64,000 bases of DNA from Isoetes taiwanensis (GCA_021234155.1 JAJEKV010000814.1:21823-85822), one strand, 5' to 3'. Positions 27,362-39,597 are shown, numbered from the stretch's first letter. The notes: generated by a model from the sequence alone, not told the origin. A program made the numbers and translations.

Positions 27362-28238
27362 TGTAAGAAAAGTTGTCTGGGAGTTCAACTTAAACAAAAG
27401 GAGATGTCCATTGTTAACTTGGTTGTTGAGAAACAAGTACGGTTGGAGTTCTTGAAGGATGAGAGAAAGATTAGAAAAACCATGGTGAACTGAGACTACA
27501 GTATATGTACAGTGAATGCACAATGTGAAGAAACTGGGGTACAGTGAATATGAGCACCTGAAATAATTAGTGGAAATCAGGAGAACACTTAGGGTTATGT
27601 GAATATGGGATATTCATAGCTTAACCTAAGTTTGCAAAATATGATATTTTTCCCTTGGTTCAAAAGGTTGATAAAAGACCAAGGATATTATTTGAATTCC
27701 AATAATATTGAAAACAATATGAGATATTTGAGAATGTGGGATATTGTTGAGATAGGAAACTCCTATGGATTTGGATCCGATAAGAGCAAAAGAAGGGTGG
27801 ATTCGGGAAGGTCTGGGCGGTTCCAAAGACCGCCGAACTGCCCTAGAAATATAGAACAAGCAGAATCAATTTTTTGACGGTTGATTTTTGGCTGCGACAT
27901 TGGCCTCTGCTACAGTAGTTCGTTGTGTCTACAGTTAACCTCGAAGAAGGTAAATGAACCATTGTTGATTTATTTGAATGACCCCATTGATTTTATCTTC
28001 AATGGTGGAATAGATCAAATAAATTTCAAATGCTGATTGAAGCAAATATAGTTTGCAAGATTGATTTTTCAATTAGTAATGATTTATACATGAATATTAT
28101 TGCTTGAGGTTGGAAGTACATTATATGTAGATGTGATTACATTTGATGTTGAAGAATGATACAAATTATGCCTATGGTCTAGACATTATTTTCTAACTAA
28201 TTGTGGTTGCAAGGAAATTAAGTTGACAAGTTCTTCTG
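27362..28238 (+). repeat. Copia 3' LTR
   Basis: Matches the 5' LTR from TGTAAG onward. The extreme 3' bases read TTCTTCTG instead of TTCTTACA. The GGGTT target duplication follows at 28239-28243. Confidence 0.88.
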
Positions 28239-28450
28239 GGGTTAACTATATAGGTAAAGCCCTCCCATCTGAGAAGTGAGTGCCTTTGAGGGCACTGCCA
28301 TACTGTGAGACATGTAGCCTATCCCGGACTTGAAAAATGCATCGAGGAGGCATTGGCTGGTCATGTCGTTAGCGCCCACCTTTGCCTTTGTAAAAGCTGT
28401 CTTCTGCGACCAATATGCAAATTCAAGCAGCATAGCTTAATATTTCGTAG
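28239..28450 (-). other. Coding-like flank of the Copia insertion
   Basis: A 63-codon minus-strand open frame (28433-28242) with AKVGANDMTSQCLLDAFFKS and GIGYMSHSMAV. It adjoins the GGGTT target duplication, so it was once continuous with 22252 and below, where a LINE 3' end lies on the same strand. It may be an upstream part of that LINE; the family is not recognised. Confidence 0.35.
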
Positions 28451-29517
28451 TCGAATCTAAAAAACTAAAGCAAATAAAAGATTGATGTTAGTTATAGATT
28501 AATGAAAAACAGAGATGAGAAGAACTTATGCCAATCCATTTTCATGGATGTTAAAATATTCTATCTATTCTATTCTATCCAACCATCCATACATTCATCC
28601 ATCCAATTAATTAACAATTTGATGCCTTGTTACCAAATTGATGATGAACTAGATTGGTCTCATAAAATGGAGACTACATTTTTAAATTCATCCCTCTTCA
28701 CAAGCCCCATCAAATTATGCTCAGATAAATGATTTTTTATTCTTATATCACATCGAATCTAATTTGTAACAAGAATATATAGTGGCTTCAAGTGCACCAC
28801 GAAGTTTATGGATCTTCCATTTCCTTTAATAGTTCAATTGGACGCATAGCATATAGATTCTAGGTTTGATATACTAAGCATGACTCAAGCTGCAAATATG
28901 TTAGGGATAGTCCTTATGCGATGAATATAGCCACCATAATAACTTTAGTCCCCAACATAACCTTATTCCCTTATGTTGACCTGGATAGTCCTAATGTGAT
29001 GAATATAGCTACCATAATAACTTTAGTCCCCAACATAACCTTATCCCTTTCTGTTGACCTGGATTGTATCTTAATCCGTCTGGCAAAGTAAACTTGCAAA
29101 CTTTGACTCTTACCCTAACACTAACCTAACTCTAAACCTAATTTATAACGGTAGCATGAAAATGATAACCGCATAAATGTAATCCTAGCCCTGACCCCAA
29201 GAGTTTGCATGCTAGGGTTAGGGTTAGGTTAGGATCAAGTCTAGCAAAAATGGTAGAATTAGGGTTCTAGTTAGAGTTAGCACATCTAGTGATAACGCAA
29301 CACACCTAAAGAGCGGATCCTTCATGGAAATCGTTATCAAATCGGGATCCAAATTTTCCAAGGTTTTATTCCACACCCCACAGACTATATCAATTGGGGT
29401 ATTATGGCTAGGGTTACTATTATAGTAGGGCTATCTAACCACATCTTTTCCAACTCAAGCCAACAAAAAAAATAACTCAAGCAGCATTTTTAGTATTCTA
29501 TAACTATACTATTGTTC
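28451..29517. other. Unassigned DNA with a 75-bp tandem duplication
   Basis: No gene supported. About 28911-28985 and 28986-29060 are tandem units sharing tagtcct.atg.gatgaatata and ending ttgacctggat. Short TTAGGG-like motifs near 29213-29240 are too few and irregular to be telomeric. Confidence 0.6.
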
Positions 29518-30103
29518 GAAAATCTGTTCAAAAAGCTCCGCCATTTCGTATCTCCAATCTGTGAGCCTATATAACTCAAATTGGCAGCCCAAATCAATGA
29601 AAGTTAGAGCTTTGAAGCTCAACGAAAGATCTCAGAAACATAGAAACAGGGGAGACAAAGATACAACCATTAGAAAGCCAATCTTTGAAAGCCCTATTCT
29701 GTTGGGTGAAATATGTTGAAGCAGGATACCTTGCTTAAATATGTACCGGAACTTGAAGGGTTCCAAGAGCAAAGACAGAGGCGAGCTTCTGTTCTGATTC
29801 AAATCAAAAGCTCTTGCACAACTCCTAGATGGTTGCTCTTCTAAACTGATTATTACATGGTAAAACACATCTAAATACAGAATATGGTGCAGAGCCTCAG
29901 GCTGCTCAATCCTCACTGATCCTCGTGACCATAGCCCACCATTGTTGCAGACCACCCTAAGCTATTATCTGGACTATTCAACTTCTATGTGAAATCTAGG
30001 TCGTTCGATTTAGGGCGTGATGGAAAACGGACACACCCTAAAACATTATTATAATAGATGATTTGATGCCACATGGGCATCCCTATTGGACAATATCAAT
30101 TAT
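29518..30103. repeat. Repeat module L, copy 2
   Basis: Second copy of 18245-18858, continuing without module A straight into module I at the sequence caattatatatg. Confidence 0.8.
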
Positions 30104-30660
30104 ATATGTTTATTATATAGGTTTAAATAAGGTATTATAATATAGAGGCACTTGGTGGTACACAGTGCCACATGGTGGAAAAAACATAACATGGCTCTGC
30201 TAAGGTCATGCCTTTAAAATAAAATTGCAAAGCAACAGAGCAATATGTAGCCACCAAAAGCACGTGTTGGTGTGTTGGTAAAGACTCATGTTATTTGTAT
30301 ACAAGAATGTCACTAGGTGACATTTTTGTTACTTGAAAAACACTTACATTACATTTTGTGGGCAGAATGTGGAGCAAATGTGTAGAATGTTGGGTAAATG
30401 TCTAGAAATATTGAATGCAAAATCTGCTAAACATTCCTTAAATAAATCATTACCATGTGTCAACACACGATTAGACTAAGAGGCAGAATGTAATGTAAGT
30501 GGCTTTTACATGAAAGAATAGACAAATCCAAATCCAAATCCAAATCCAAATCCAAATCCAAATCCAAATCCAAATCCAAATCCAAATCCAAATCCAAATC
30601 CAAGGAAGGACAAATCATATCGTGCATATATGCATGAAAGGACAAAAACATGTTATGATA
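30104..30660. repeat. Repeat module I, copy 2
   Basis: Second copy of 20148-20632. It differs mainly by an expanded caaatc tract and an 18-bp insertion near 30210. Confidence 0.75.
30533..30600. repeat. (CAAATC)11 microsatellite
   Basis: About eleven perfect hexamer units, where the homologous position at 20556-20567 has two. It produces an artificial Asp-Leu frame on the minus strand that is not a gene. Confidence 0.9.
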
Positions 30661-30686
30661 TCTATCTATATATACTTTTATCTCTA

Positions 30687-30688
<2 letters not shown>

Positions 30689-30740
<52 letters not shown>
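30689..30740. repeat. (TA)26 microsatellite
   Basis: Perfect TA run of about 52 bp, preceded by TATC units. The homologous site near 20620-20633 has only a short TA tract. Confidence 0.9.
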
Positions 30741-30742
<2 letters not shown>

Positions 30743-33700
30743 AGTTTTTGTACTATCAATGGGTATGTTAGCCATGTTTATGAAGACACAGGGAGTAAAT
30801 TCCAAGCTTAAAAAAGATCAATATCTAAACTTGAATGTCAAGAATTAAGTTAGAAGATTTTACCAAAAGAATTTAGCAACATAGTTGACCCTATTGGATG
30901 AAGATAAGTAAAGAAGTTTGCAGTAGTAAATAAAGATTATAAAATTTGAACTTAACTCAAGCTATAGCTAAAAAGGTAAAAATAGAAGTATTAATCGATG
31001 TGTATGTTATGTCGAGCAAATAAACGACAAAAGCAAAAAACTCTATAGGGTGTCAAATAATAAAATATTTTAGCAAAATCATAGTCAGCCCATCAAAATC
31101 GACATAATCAATATCAATTGACTTAGGCTTAAGACTTACAACACCCTTGACAATGAGTGCACATAACATGCAAATAAAAAAGTTTACATGAACCTTATAG
31201 TAAATAGACCAAAATCGAACAATTTCTAATCTCTAATAAGCATGAACTACTATAAACCAAAATCGAACAATTTCTAATCTCTAATAAGCATGAACTAAGC
31301 CTTAGTTTAGGTTGACAATTGCAATATCATCTGAGTTGGTTATTGCATATAACGAGACTCTACACATTGGTATACACATGAGACTCTCATTTAGAATATC
31401 TTAAATTAATTGTTCATATGTGAATTATGTGTTTCTTCATATCTAAACCTAGTAGAAATCATCATGCCAGAAGATGCAATAGAGCTGAAGCTGGGGTAAC
31501 ATATCCAAATGCCACAAAACATGGAAATCAATAGACTACTCCGAGGCCATGTTTAAGCACAAAACAAATTGCCCTAAATATTTTGGAACCCTTTCTTGTA
31601 TGGCAACAACCTAAAATAATGCTCTACGTTTTGAAGCTTCCTTTTGCAACCTCAATATGTCATCCCGGGCATCTCAACATTGCAGTAATCCTAAAACATA
31701 TAAAATACAACCATGTAAAAAGAATCACCAACACATTTAGGGGATAGAAGTCCACAATGGGTGCTTATATGCTGTTTTTACGTTCATATTCATTTCTAAA
31801 AAATAGTCAAAATTTCAAATAATGAATCGGACAACCAAATTGAAATATTGTGCATATGCCATGAATGACTGATCAAACATATGTAGGACGATGGATATAT
31901 GCCCTTAGAAGATATAGTGTACCTTCTATTCTATTCTATTCTTTGAAGATATAAAAAATGCAAGACACATTATAGCTTAAAAGATACATGGTAATTTATT
32001 ACGTGCAACGCCATCATTTGTAATAAAGATACCAGACAAACTATTTACATATATGCCTATGGAAAAAGGTAACAAACTTCTTGCATCTTGTTCCAACGAA
32101 GACAGGAACTACCCCTGGGAAATATCGGCCCAAAAAATTGCATGTCATTAAAATGCATTCATATTGGCCACACATAGAAGTAGTGTGGTGGAACACTGCT
32201 TACAACAAGTTTCTCCAGACCCATAGGTTTGCAAAGCACGTGGTTGTCCTATACCACGTATTACCTACAACATAGGCAGAAGGCAGAGATAAAATCAATT
32301 GAACCTATCTTTCTCTACGATAATAGCAAATTGTGCCTTTTTAATAGTAACCATGCTCAAATTGAAATATATTGCCTGCATAGCCTAAAACTCAAGAGAT
32401 GTAGAAATTAACAAATAATTTCTCTAATTCACGACATTGCAAATCAAAGTGACCGGGACTCGAAAATGAGTCAAAGTCCACTTCAAATTCAAAGTCATCC
32501 ATTAGAAGCCCAAGTCATATTGCAAAAGTTCTTGGGATTTTCTTCTATTCAAAAAATAGTATGGAGAATCCAAGGAGAACCATGCAAGGAAAAGGTCAAA
32601 ATAAACAAAACAAATTTTGTAGACATATTAAAGAAGCTTTAAGGGATTTAGTATACGTGTTAAATTTGGTAATCTATATGTCTTTGAGCCGATGGGCATA
32701 GCATGATTCTAGAATATACAATCAGTTTTATCTAGATAAAAGCCTAGTGCAAACACAATTAGCACTATATAACAATAATCCATTCGCATGCACTTGCAAC
32801 CTAATCAAATTGTGAGTGTCAATTCATTCAAAAGCGGTTGCATTCCAAATCATCTCAATTTGGAGCCTAATTTCTTTTAGTTCAAAGTTAAGGATGTCAC
32901 GATGTGAAAGAATAATTTGACAATTTGATGAGCATCTTGCTAGGTAGCCGTTGACCATGTCGTCCCTTGACTATTAAAAGTTCAAAACTCTTAATCGCAA
33001 CTTTTGCATTGCCAACAACCCTAAGTATGCCTTCAACCACCCAACATCAACATTTTAGAAATTTAATGTTTCGTATAAGATACAACATATGCTTTGCTAG
33101 GAACTTAAAAGAAAAGGGGCAATGCTCAAAAAATCATATTGATATAAGCCATATTTGATGTTTCATTAAGGCAAATTTGTAGATTAAGTTGTTTTATTAG
33201 GTTGATCAATCTATAGGCACCCATATGGCAAATAATATATCAGAAGAGCATCTCAAGAAATATCTTTCAACTTGAAATGAGGCTCATTTGTCATCCTAAC
33301 AAAGTGAAAGATCTTCCCAAGATGCCTAATGTGGCAAATTTAAAGGTGTAAACATGAAGGTTCTACTTCGACCAGAATAAAACCTCACATGTATTCTTCC
33401 ACAACTTCCATCTACATCTACAACATTGTACTAATTAAAGAATGCAAAAACAACCCTTAAACTAATACTGAGGTGACAAATAGTCACCACGGTCTATTAC
33501 ATTGATTTAGAAGAATAAATTATGGGGAAAACTATGCAAGGCAAGGCGCTAATACGCTTGGACAACTAAGTGAATGGGAAATATGAATGCATACTATGCA
33601 ACTTAAACCAACTTGCAAAATGAATTTTGGCTCACCTTGTACAATTCTAACGTTGGAATATCAATAAGGGTATATATGTGAATTACTAGTGGATATATGT

Positions 33701-34915
33701 CGAACATTAATCACACAATAATGTATTGGGTAATTGCACATGTGTTCAAAATTTGTTCTTCACTGGGGTGTTATTGCCGCATTGGTAGATTGGTACATCT
33801 TTAGCCTACTTGACAATATTTGAAAGATTGATATTGGTTAGTTCTGATGGTAATGAGATATCGTGGTTAATGTTGATAAAGGAGCTTGCTTGGATATATC
33901 CATATCACTTTTAATTTCTGTGTCGGACCATTAGGTTTGAAAAGCACTGTGTGTCTGTATGGATTCTTCCGCCAGAAATGATGGTTCTAATTTTAGCTAG
34001 GGCTACAACATATTTAGACTAAGTAGCTTGAGTTGCACACACAGGCGAGAATATTTTGATGGGAAAGTCAAAAATACATTGTCATCAAATTGTAGCTTAA
34101 GCATATATGTTTTGTTTATTAGGAGGCTTTTGAAGGGTTCCCAAAGTGGCTATTGGAGTATTATAACACATCCATGATAAATTGTTGAAAGAGAAGGAAT
34201 GCCACAATTCAAATGAGGATGCTAGGCATGGGGACATTGTGGGGCCTCTTTTTTATCACAGGCACAACATCTATCCTTGAGTAGGGGCAAAGCACGTTAA
34301 GGTCATTTATTTCCTTCGTTGAGGAATCTCGATCCGGGACTCAAGGAAAGTAGAAAGGGGTCCCTTGAGGATGATTCTAAGAAGCGGTGCTCTAGGAAGA
34401 AGCAATTTAACTATGCAAGAATCACCTTGAATGTTTAATTTAAGGCCATACCTCATCTTTCTTCAACAAGAAGGATGGAAATGCCCCTAATCCATGCCGC
34501 ATGTAAATTTGAAATCAAGTTTCGCTCCTACTAGGTATTTTGTAAACTAGAATATCTTGAATTCACAAGAAAGATTTGTAACATACCAACGGTGCAAAAG
34601 AATATGAAAAGATGGACTTGTGAATCGTGTGCATCTTTCAAAAGGTTAATATACCGAAAGTAACAAAGCCGGATATGCAATTTTTGGACGATTTATGCTA
34701 TAAGATTTTGGGCAGATTTTGGGGAAAGTTTGGAAAGTTTTGGCAGTAGGTTATGTAAAATGAGCTTAGTGGAGAAATATGGGCATATGTCTCAATATTC
34801 CCTCACCATTAATGGCTTTCATAAGAAATTGGATTTCAATTTCCATTGCTTGCTTTGCACAGCTACTATTGGACACCCAAAATACAACTTTTGATATACG
34901 AGTATGTCCCATCAC
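30741..34915. other. Long AT-rich non-genic stretch
   Basis: About 4.2 kb with no open frame above roughly 64 codons and no recognisable protein motif on either strand. It contains a 47-bp tandem duplication (about 31208-31254 and 31255-31301, core ccaaaatcgaacaatttcta) and an (ATTCT)3 tract at 31925-31942. It may be old transposon debris. Confidence 0.5.
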
Positions 34916-35432
34916 GTAATAAACAAGAGAATTTATGAACGGACCGCGAGGAAGCCCCTCTCAGTTGGCCACGGAGATTTTATATCATCATGGGCATTGC
35001 TTCAGGGTTGCACATCTTTATCATGGATGTCGTCCACATGTGATACACTATAATATAAAATCTTGCACAGGCAAAAGGCCTGTTGAGTATATGGAAGACG
35101 ATGTCGTAATTTTATGTGACTACGTTCGAGCACTTCTTGATTCAGGCAAGCCACTAGTATGTGTTGATAGAGATATGAAGGAATATCCAGAAGATGAAGT
35201 GTTGCCAATAATTAAATTGTGTTTAATATGTAATTCTGATTCCTTCAAGCAAGCCATCAATGGCAGAGGTTCTTCAAATTTTGGAGTTTATCAAGCCACT
35301 AGGTGATGATATGAAAGATAGCGTATAACAAGAGAGTCCTTCAAGCAAGCCATCAATGGCAGAGGTTCTTCAAATTTTGGAGTTTATCAAGCCACTAGGT
35401 GATGATATGAAAGATAGCGTATAACAAGAGAG
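34916..35432 (+). pseudogene. LRR receptor-like kinase fragment (PXC2-like) with internal deletion
   Basis: Three frames together give kinase-domain pieces of the plant LRR-RLK group that includes Arabidopsis PXC2 (At5g01890) and At3g28040. At about 34955 PLSWPRRFYIIMGIASGL is subdomain VIa. A frameshift leads to AHLYHGCRPHVIHYNIKS (subdomain VIb, HxN instead of HRD). The text then jumps to TGKRPVEYMEDDVV..LCDY, skipping about 100 residues that should contain the activation loop. A second frameshift at about 35235 leads to SSKPSMAEVLQILEFIK and a stop. The last 96 bp (35241-35336) are perfectly repeated at 35337-35432. No leucine-rich repeats remain. The clean join after the IKS codon suggests an exon-junction or deletion origin. 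Confidence 0.82.
35241..35432. repeat. Perfect 96-bp tandem duplication
   Basis: Units 35241-35336 and 35337-35432 are identical base for base, including the kinase C-terminal codons, the stop and the first bases after it. Identity implies a recent event or an assembly artefact. Confidence 0.92.
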
Positions 35433-36560
35433 TTTCTGTGTATGTTACTTATCAAGTTTATTTACTGGAGTTTTATTCAATTGCAATTGCAGATATAGTT
35501 ATTGAGTCGTCAAATTTTGTGACTACTTAATATACCACATTTCTTGTTTTATTTGCAACCTCGTCCTTGGGGAGAGGTAACATCAACAATTTGTGGATCA
35601 ATAACATCTCAAACCGAATAAAGGCAGCCCTAGACTTTTGCATTCTTGCTCACAATTAACTTTTATGAAGTTTATTGTAACGAAAAACATGCAATTTTAT
35701 CTTGAATGTATTTTCTATTTACAATGGAACTCTACAAATGTAAATGTTATTAATAATCATTCACAATCCACAGAGACGATATATCAAAGAAAAAGTGTTA
35801 GCAGATAACAAGAAACCAAAGAAGCTTTGGATAATCCGTCACTCTTGTAGTTGGAAAAATCAAGACTTGTGAGTTCCTACTTCGGTTTACTCCACGGTAA
35901 ACTTACAAAGAATCAAATGCCTCCCCGCATATCGATTGGAACCCATTTGTCTTCCATCATACCTGGCATTGGAGTCACTCTCTGCAGCTGTATGCCCAAA
36001 GCTACTTCCATTATCTACATTTAGATCTAATTTCATTCGTTTTCTACGGCTTTGATGGACATTTGATGGACATTTAACGGTGTGTCCGTGTCATGACCTG
36101 ACACCATATTATCTTCCTGAGTACCCAACTTAGACTCAGTTCTTTAAAGAACAAAGCACATAATCAATTATTGGTCAACAAAGGTGACCAAATAAAAACT
36201 GCTTTTACCAAATAAATGAACATACCGGATCCTGTTGAGAAAAACGCGATGGCGGTTGTCAAGCTATTAGAGCAACAGAGGCTTTGGTCTTTGAAGCGAC
36301 GGACTGTTACGCGAGGACTAAATCCACAATAAAATCATCGCCACGTAGAGACCCCGTTGTTCGAAAGTATATAAAGCTGTGGCACCGGATGCATTCCCAA
36401 GAAATCCCTCAAAATATTACAAAACCAATCGTATCTACAACTTGAACCCATCAAAGATTTTTGCCAAAGCATACCCACAATCAATCGATTTTTTTAATAG
36501 AGCATATTCACCAATAAAACCCATCAAGGATTGCAAAATGTAAAGATGAAAGAGGCTAAT
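35433..36560. other. Spacer between kinase fragments
   Basis: No coding segment recognised. The presumed 3' flank of the plus-strand kinase fragment meets the 3' part of the minus-strand fragment here. Confidence 0.3.
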
Positions 36561-37010
36561 CCATACCGGTGGAACCGTGCGTGTTAGATTGTTGCCATGC
36601 ACGTCAAGAACCGTGATACGTGTTAACTTGCTTGCCGGTGCTTTACAGCATTTGCCAAGTTAGTTGTTCCATGTCGTGATGCATCGCATGATGAAGGGCT
36701 ACCCGATCGGTATCTCTAGCGAAGCATTCCAAATGCATACACATCACTTTTACGTGTCACATGACCTATCACGTATTACGGTGCCAAGTAGCCAAGCATT
36801 GCAGAGGTCTTCTACAGATTGAGAATAACACTTCATCCGCCAAGATCTTGTGTATGCCATAGCTAGAGATCGGGGCATTGTAATTTTTATCAAGAAGAAT
36901 GTTGGAAGACCAAACCACGACTTGTTGTTCCATATTGTGATGAAGGTATTCAAGACCGAATGAAAGAATAAAATCCAAACTCCTTAGTATAGAAACCAAA
37001 AAGAATGCTT
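36561..37010 (-). pseudogene. Receptor-like kinase catalytic-domain fragment
   Basis: Minus strand. At about 36960-36830 the frame reads GLEYLHHNMEQQVVVW, then SSNILLDKNYNAPISSYG and HKILADE. These are kinase subdomains VIb and VII, with the HRD motif degraded and DFG replaced by a Ser-Tyr-Gly form. At about 36790-36710 LGYLAP, a stop, then GHVTRKSDVYAFGML represents subdomains VIII-IX. Several stops and frameshifts are present and the N-terminal ectodomain is not seen. It is an LRR-RLK type kinase by pattern, but the subfamily is not assignable. It lies opposite to the fragment at 34.9 kb and is a different kinase. Confidence 0.78.
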
Positions 37011-37323
37011 GTGGAATCTCTTAACCGCAACACAAATTTAATGTCTTGAAAGAAATCGAAACTTTGGCTTACCTTTTAGCAAAATATGAGCTATATGAAC
37101 TCCGGCAGTAAGTCCAAAAAAATCCCTCCTTAGGTGCGGATCAATTCTATTATTCAAGGAGTTACTACAATACACCTATAAAGACACCTCTTCCTACCCG
37201 GATATGCACAAAATTTTAGATACTCAAAGATCTCCCGGATCTCGGGCCATCATACAACTTACCAACCAAAATCTGAGAGGACCAGACCAAAGAAAAAGGG
37301 CACTGTCTGCTTTTTCCACGCTT

Positions 37324-37966
37324 TGGATAAGCTTAAAATAAGCTTCCAGGAACCAAAAGAAATCCATGAGTTGATTTTTTTCCATAAGTAGTTGATCTTC
37401 GAGTTTAAAAATAAGAAATAAATTGGATCATCCTCTTGAGCGAGGTTGACCCCTCAACATCTACCTCGCTCTTCAAAAACACGAGCAAAAGAATGATCAC
37501 CTACAAAACTTAAATCAGAATTTCCGTCCTACAGGAATAACAACTTTTTAGCCTTTTTGAATCCTGCTTTTTTTTTCTCCCCTTTGTTTCCTATCCGTGT
37601 GTTAGATTACAACAAAATCAAGATTCGCATGCGGGAATTAGTGTTTCAAAGAATTCCAATCCATTGAACTCTAAGGCAAAGGCCGGTATGAAGGCCTTGC
37701 AAGGGACTGCCTTGGTCTTTGGCATAAGTATTGCATGCAACTTTTGATGAATCGCAAAGAACAGAGGCCTGTTTCAAGAAGAAGCATTAGCCTGGATTTC
37801 GTAAATACATAAAACAAGCAATTTAGAAACAAGACCAGCCTAAAACAAACCTCTAGCTCAAAAACATTATCAAGAACTCAAAATCAAAGTCGAAAAGAGA
37901 CATAGCGATCAATTCTATTTTGCCAACAATAGACCCTATATAGGATCTCCAAATCTTGTTTTTCTA
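37324..37966. repeat. Direct duplication upstream of kinase fragment, copy 1
   Basis: Starts at aagcttaaaataagctt and ends near aaatcttgtttttctaa. Matches 38045-38492, which lacks several internal blocks. No coding content is recognised. Confidence 0.7.
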
Positions 37967-38044
37967 AGCATTTTACAAATGCCTAAGCCATGCAATCCAT
38001 CTTGGCATGCAATACAGGACGCATTAAAGAAAGACTAAGTACCA

Positions 38045-38492
38045 AGCTTAAAATAAGCTTGCACCAAAGAAATCCAAAATATGAGATTCGGGCCATGATT
38101 AAGGCATGGTATCCTCTTGAGGAGGAGTTCAACATCTAAGCTCAAGAACCAAAAGCATGATCGGCTACAAAAAAAAAAATGGAAGAATTGGCAAATAGAT
38201 GGTGTTTTACCCATCTCGCGGAATTAGTGTTTCCCAATCCATTGAAAAAGAACAAAAGGAAAGTCGAGGTCTTTGGCATAAGTATTGCATTTCGCCAAAA
38301 GAGCAGAAGAAGCATTAGCCGGATTCAGAAATAAATAAAACAAGTAATTTAGAAACAAGACCCTCGTAAAACAAACCTCTAGCTCAAAAACATTATCAAG
38401 AACTCAAAATCAAATTTGGACAAAACATAGCCGTTTTTTGCCAACAATAGACCCACTGGGACCTCAAATCTTGTTTTTCTAACTCTCTCAAT
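38045..38492. repeat. Direct duplication upstream of kinase fragment, copy 2
   Basis: Shorter copy of 37324-37966 with several deletions. The best-conserved part is aacaaacctctagctcaaaa followed by cattatcaagaactcaaaatc. Confidence 0.7.
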
Positions 38493-39164
38493 GCGAAAAC
38501 TACACATCTCATTCTCACCTCAATCCGATCTCGGCCTTCTATAATCCTCTCAAACCTCATCTCCTCAGATTCTCCATAATGACATCACAAACTCATTAAA
38601 GTGGCCATCTTCAACCCTCCTTTTCCCCACCGGAGCCCTAGGTCCTAGGATGACATGGACCACCAACACCTCGACATTTGCCTATTATCATTATCTATCA
38701 AACCATACAACAATTTAAAATCCCCTCTAATTTACATAGGAAAGAACCCCCATACAATTATGTAATCATAACCCTAGGCTTTAATTATGTCCATCTTAAT
38801 GCCACCTCCCGACATGGACTTCAATGCACCCAACACACGGCTTACTATAGACCGTTGATGTAGTAAATTTAATTTGAGATCCGGGACATGAGAAGCTTCC
38901 CCTTATGGTTACTCTACGGTCTAGATAGAATCCCCGAATCCAATGGCCCATATAAAAGCCCCAAATGGGGGGGATCATGAGGTGGCCCCATCTGAGCTAG
39001 TAGATCTTGCACCTTCGATGGTCAAGTCGTGACACCTCAATCTTTACACCCAAGGGGGTGCTTGGGGTGGTTTGGCATGTTTTCATCTCAACCGTTGATC
39101 TCAAAAATGGACGACAAGGGCGAAGTACATACCAAAATCTCTAGAAATAAGGGGGTGCTTATAT
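38493..39164. other. Unassigned sequence
   Basis: No gene supported. Contains an accgttgat-containing stretch repeated in diverged form at about 38853 and 39099. Confidence 0.3.
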
Positions 39165-39535
39165 AATTGTATATATATAAGGGATATCTCTATATGTTCT
39201 TATGTTTGTCGCGCTTATCCGGACCGCCCGCTCGAGATCCACGGCTCACGGGTTTGGGGACGATCCTACGCCCCATGGCTGGGAGTTTATATATAATCCG
39301 TATAGACGCGATCCTACGGTCCAGGTTGATCTGATCCTGACCGCCGGTCCGAGATCCTACGGTTCACGTTGCTTTGGGACACATCCTACGGTGTACATGA
39401 CTTTGGGAATTATATGTAATAGATCCAATGGCTCATGTTGCGTGAGATCTCAACTCTTGATCGAGTCCAAAATCCTACGGCCCAAGTTGAATGCTCATCC
39501 CTTAGGAAAAGGCTTTTAAAATTTTTATGTTGTAT

Positions 39536-39597
39536 GGGGGATTCGAACCCTGACCATTGACCCCCCAACCCCCCATTCTAACCACTAGACCAAGCAT
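39536..39597 (-). repeat. tRNA-like Pol III promoter (A and B boxes)
   Basis: On the minus strand the A box reads TGGTCTAGTGGTTAG (39581-39594) and the B box GGTTCGAATCC is a perfect match (39539-39549). The spacing of about 35 bp is tRNA-like. No acceptor stem pairs across the two ends and the intervening G-rich segment forms no anticodon arm, so this is read as a SINE-type head. Confidence 0.7.

Larger units (their letters stand above)
22253..28238 (+). mobile_element. Full-length Ty1/Copia LTR retrotransposon
   Basis: Complete element of about 6.0 kb. Long terminal repeats are at 22253-23137 and 27362-28238, both starting TGTAAG. A tRNA-iMet-type primer site follows the 5' LTR, a polypurine tract precedes the 3' LTR, and gag, integrase, reverse transcriptase and RNase H lie between in Copia order. 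The flanks carry the same five bases GGGTT (22248-22252 and 28239-28243), supporting a single intact insertion. The last three bases of the 3' LTR differ from the 5' LTR, so the 3' edge is slightly uncertain. Frameshifts and stops in the internal region and visible LTR divergence show that it is no longer autonomous. Confidence 0.9.

Noticed and set aside
29204-29240. Interstitial telomere repeat (also near 53287)
   Set aside because: Only two or three TTAGGG-like units, irregular, and not the plant TTTAGGG type.
30460-30651. Minus-strand frame with a long Asp-Leu repeat
   Set aside because: Direct translation of the (CAAATC)n microsatellite; the paralogous copy has only two units and no frame.
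30630-30848. Plus-strand frame with a Tyr-Ile repeat
   Set aside because: Direct translation of the (TA)n microsatellite.
39536-39597. Genuine tRNA gene on the minus strand
   Set aside because: A and B boxes are present, but the acceptor ends do not pair and no anticodon arm can be drawn.
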